From Brevibacterium gallinarum (GTDB taxonomy: Bacteria; Actinomycetota; Actinomycetes; Actinomycetales; Brevibacteriaceae): a stretch of 64,000 nt of DNA. Shown one piece after another: positions 63,773 through 64,000 of this stretch (position 1 is the stretch's first letter; each line of letters opens with the position of its first letter). The stretch covers positions 272,330 through 336,329 of the forward strand of contig NZ_JACSPY010000001.1 in the NCBI RefSeq assembly GCF_014836885.1, given 5' to 3'. The position numbers and the translations under genes are program-made. The notes beneath the pieces were generated by a model. That model was not told the DNA's origin, made no database searches, and was given only the letters and a program-made list of their open reading frames with translations.

Positions 63773-64000
63773 CTCAGCGGCCGCTGCGCTTGGTGCCGCG
63801 GGCAGGTGGGGCGGTCAGCGGATCTTCTGGCCATGGATGCTTGATGTAGCGGCCGCGGTTCTCTGCCCGCACGCCCGGGTAGCCCTGCTGCCAGAAAGAG
63901 TCGAGGTCGGCGGTGACGGCCAGCGGCCGGCCGGCAGGGGAGAGCAGGTGCATGAGCACCGGCACCCGTCCATCGCAGATGACCGGACTCGCCTGCCAGC
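63773..64000. repeat. hrpB 3'-end direct repeat, copy 2
   Basis: Partner of 59659-59886. The two copies bracket about 3.9 kb carrying the three-gene operon and the dead ISL3 element. Confidence 0.9.
63774..64000 (-). CDS. hrpB: ATP-dependent helicase HrpB, C-terminal end (rest outside window)
   Basis: Reverse-strand frame open to the window edge, encoding [20 protein letters not shown]... and ending ARGTKRSGR. Nearly identical to the end of the truncated copy at 59660. Whether the full helicase follows cannot be seen. Confidence 0.8.
   Translation of the reverse strand, partial: WQASPVICDGRVPVLMHLLSPAGRPLAVTADLDSFWQQGYPGVRAENRGRYIKHPWPEDPLTAPPARGTKRSGR

Noticed and set aside
59659..64000. 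hrpB duplication as an assembly artefact
   Set aside because: The copies differ at about ten positions and have different flanks on both sides, so they are distinct sequences; read-level checking would still be sensible.

Overview
The window comes from a high-G+C actinobacterium. A Brevibacterium-like member of the Micrococcales is my best guess, from protein style and from the ilvBNC / serA / leuB / ilvE grouping; no 16S or tRNA gene is present to confirm it. Most of the sequence is chromosomal core. Three stretches look acquired or decaying: 20.0-23.0 kb, 28.1-31.0 kb and 60.3-63.8 kb.

Layout. 0-6.5 kb: 3' end of ligA, an AAA ATPase, a small membrane-anchored protein and gatCAB (Glu/Asp-tRNA amidotransferase). 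6.9-9.4 kb: codB-codA cytosine uptake and deamination. 9.5-15 kb: an unknown membrane/coiled-coil protein, peptide deformylase, cysK-cysE, a DUF998 protein and a hydrolase. 15-20 kb: a flavin monooxygenase/FMN reductase pair, a 2-hydroxyacid dehydrogenase and ilvD. 20.1-22.6 kb: a low-G+C, tightly coupled four-gene operon whose first three products resemble SdpC, SdpA and SdpB of the Bacillus sporulation-delaying-protein toxin system. 23-31 kb: a frameshifted SDR, the RNA-repair pair hen1-pnkp, a frameshifted membrane gene, a cation/proton antiporter and a broken secreted protein. 31-38.7 kb: a DUF222/HNH protein, a heterodimeric ABC exporter, a C39-like peptidase and rlmC. 38.8-46 kb: the attenuated ilvBNC operon, an Eis-type acetyltransferase and serA. 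46-49.8 kb: efeUOB iron import behind a DtxR/IdeR-like box. 49.9-60 kb: CoA-lyase-like protein, leuB, ilvE, an MFS transporter, lipoate ligase, thyX, a maltokinase-cap-like protein, a His-rich coiled-coil protein and a 3-methyladenine glycosylase-like protein. 59.66-64 kb: two near-identical hrpB 3' ends, 4,114 bp apart, bracket three genes of unknown function and a dead ISL3 transposase.

Branched-chain amino acid synthesis is spread over ilvD, ilvBNC, leuB and ilvE. ilvBNC carries a textbook attenuator: a 16-codon Leu/Val/Ile-rich leader peptide followed by a terminator. Serine and cysteine synthesis are represented by serA, cysE and cysK.

Two window-wide patterns stand out. First, many genes have a TANNNT -10 hexamer that ends 6-8 nt before the start codon with no ribosome binding site, which implies widespread leaderless transcription. 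Second, a short GC-rich motif (core CCCGAGG, often CCGTGCCCGAGGCGGTGG) recurs as single copies, as inverted pairs that form terminator-like hairpins, and as tandem arrays. Inside genes the arrays have periods of 18, 21, 24 or 30 bp and encode Ser/Gly/Thr/Pro-rich linkers; a 20-bp period is seen only between genes.
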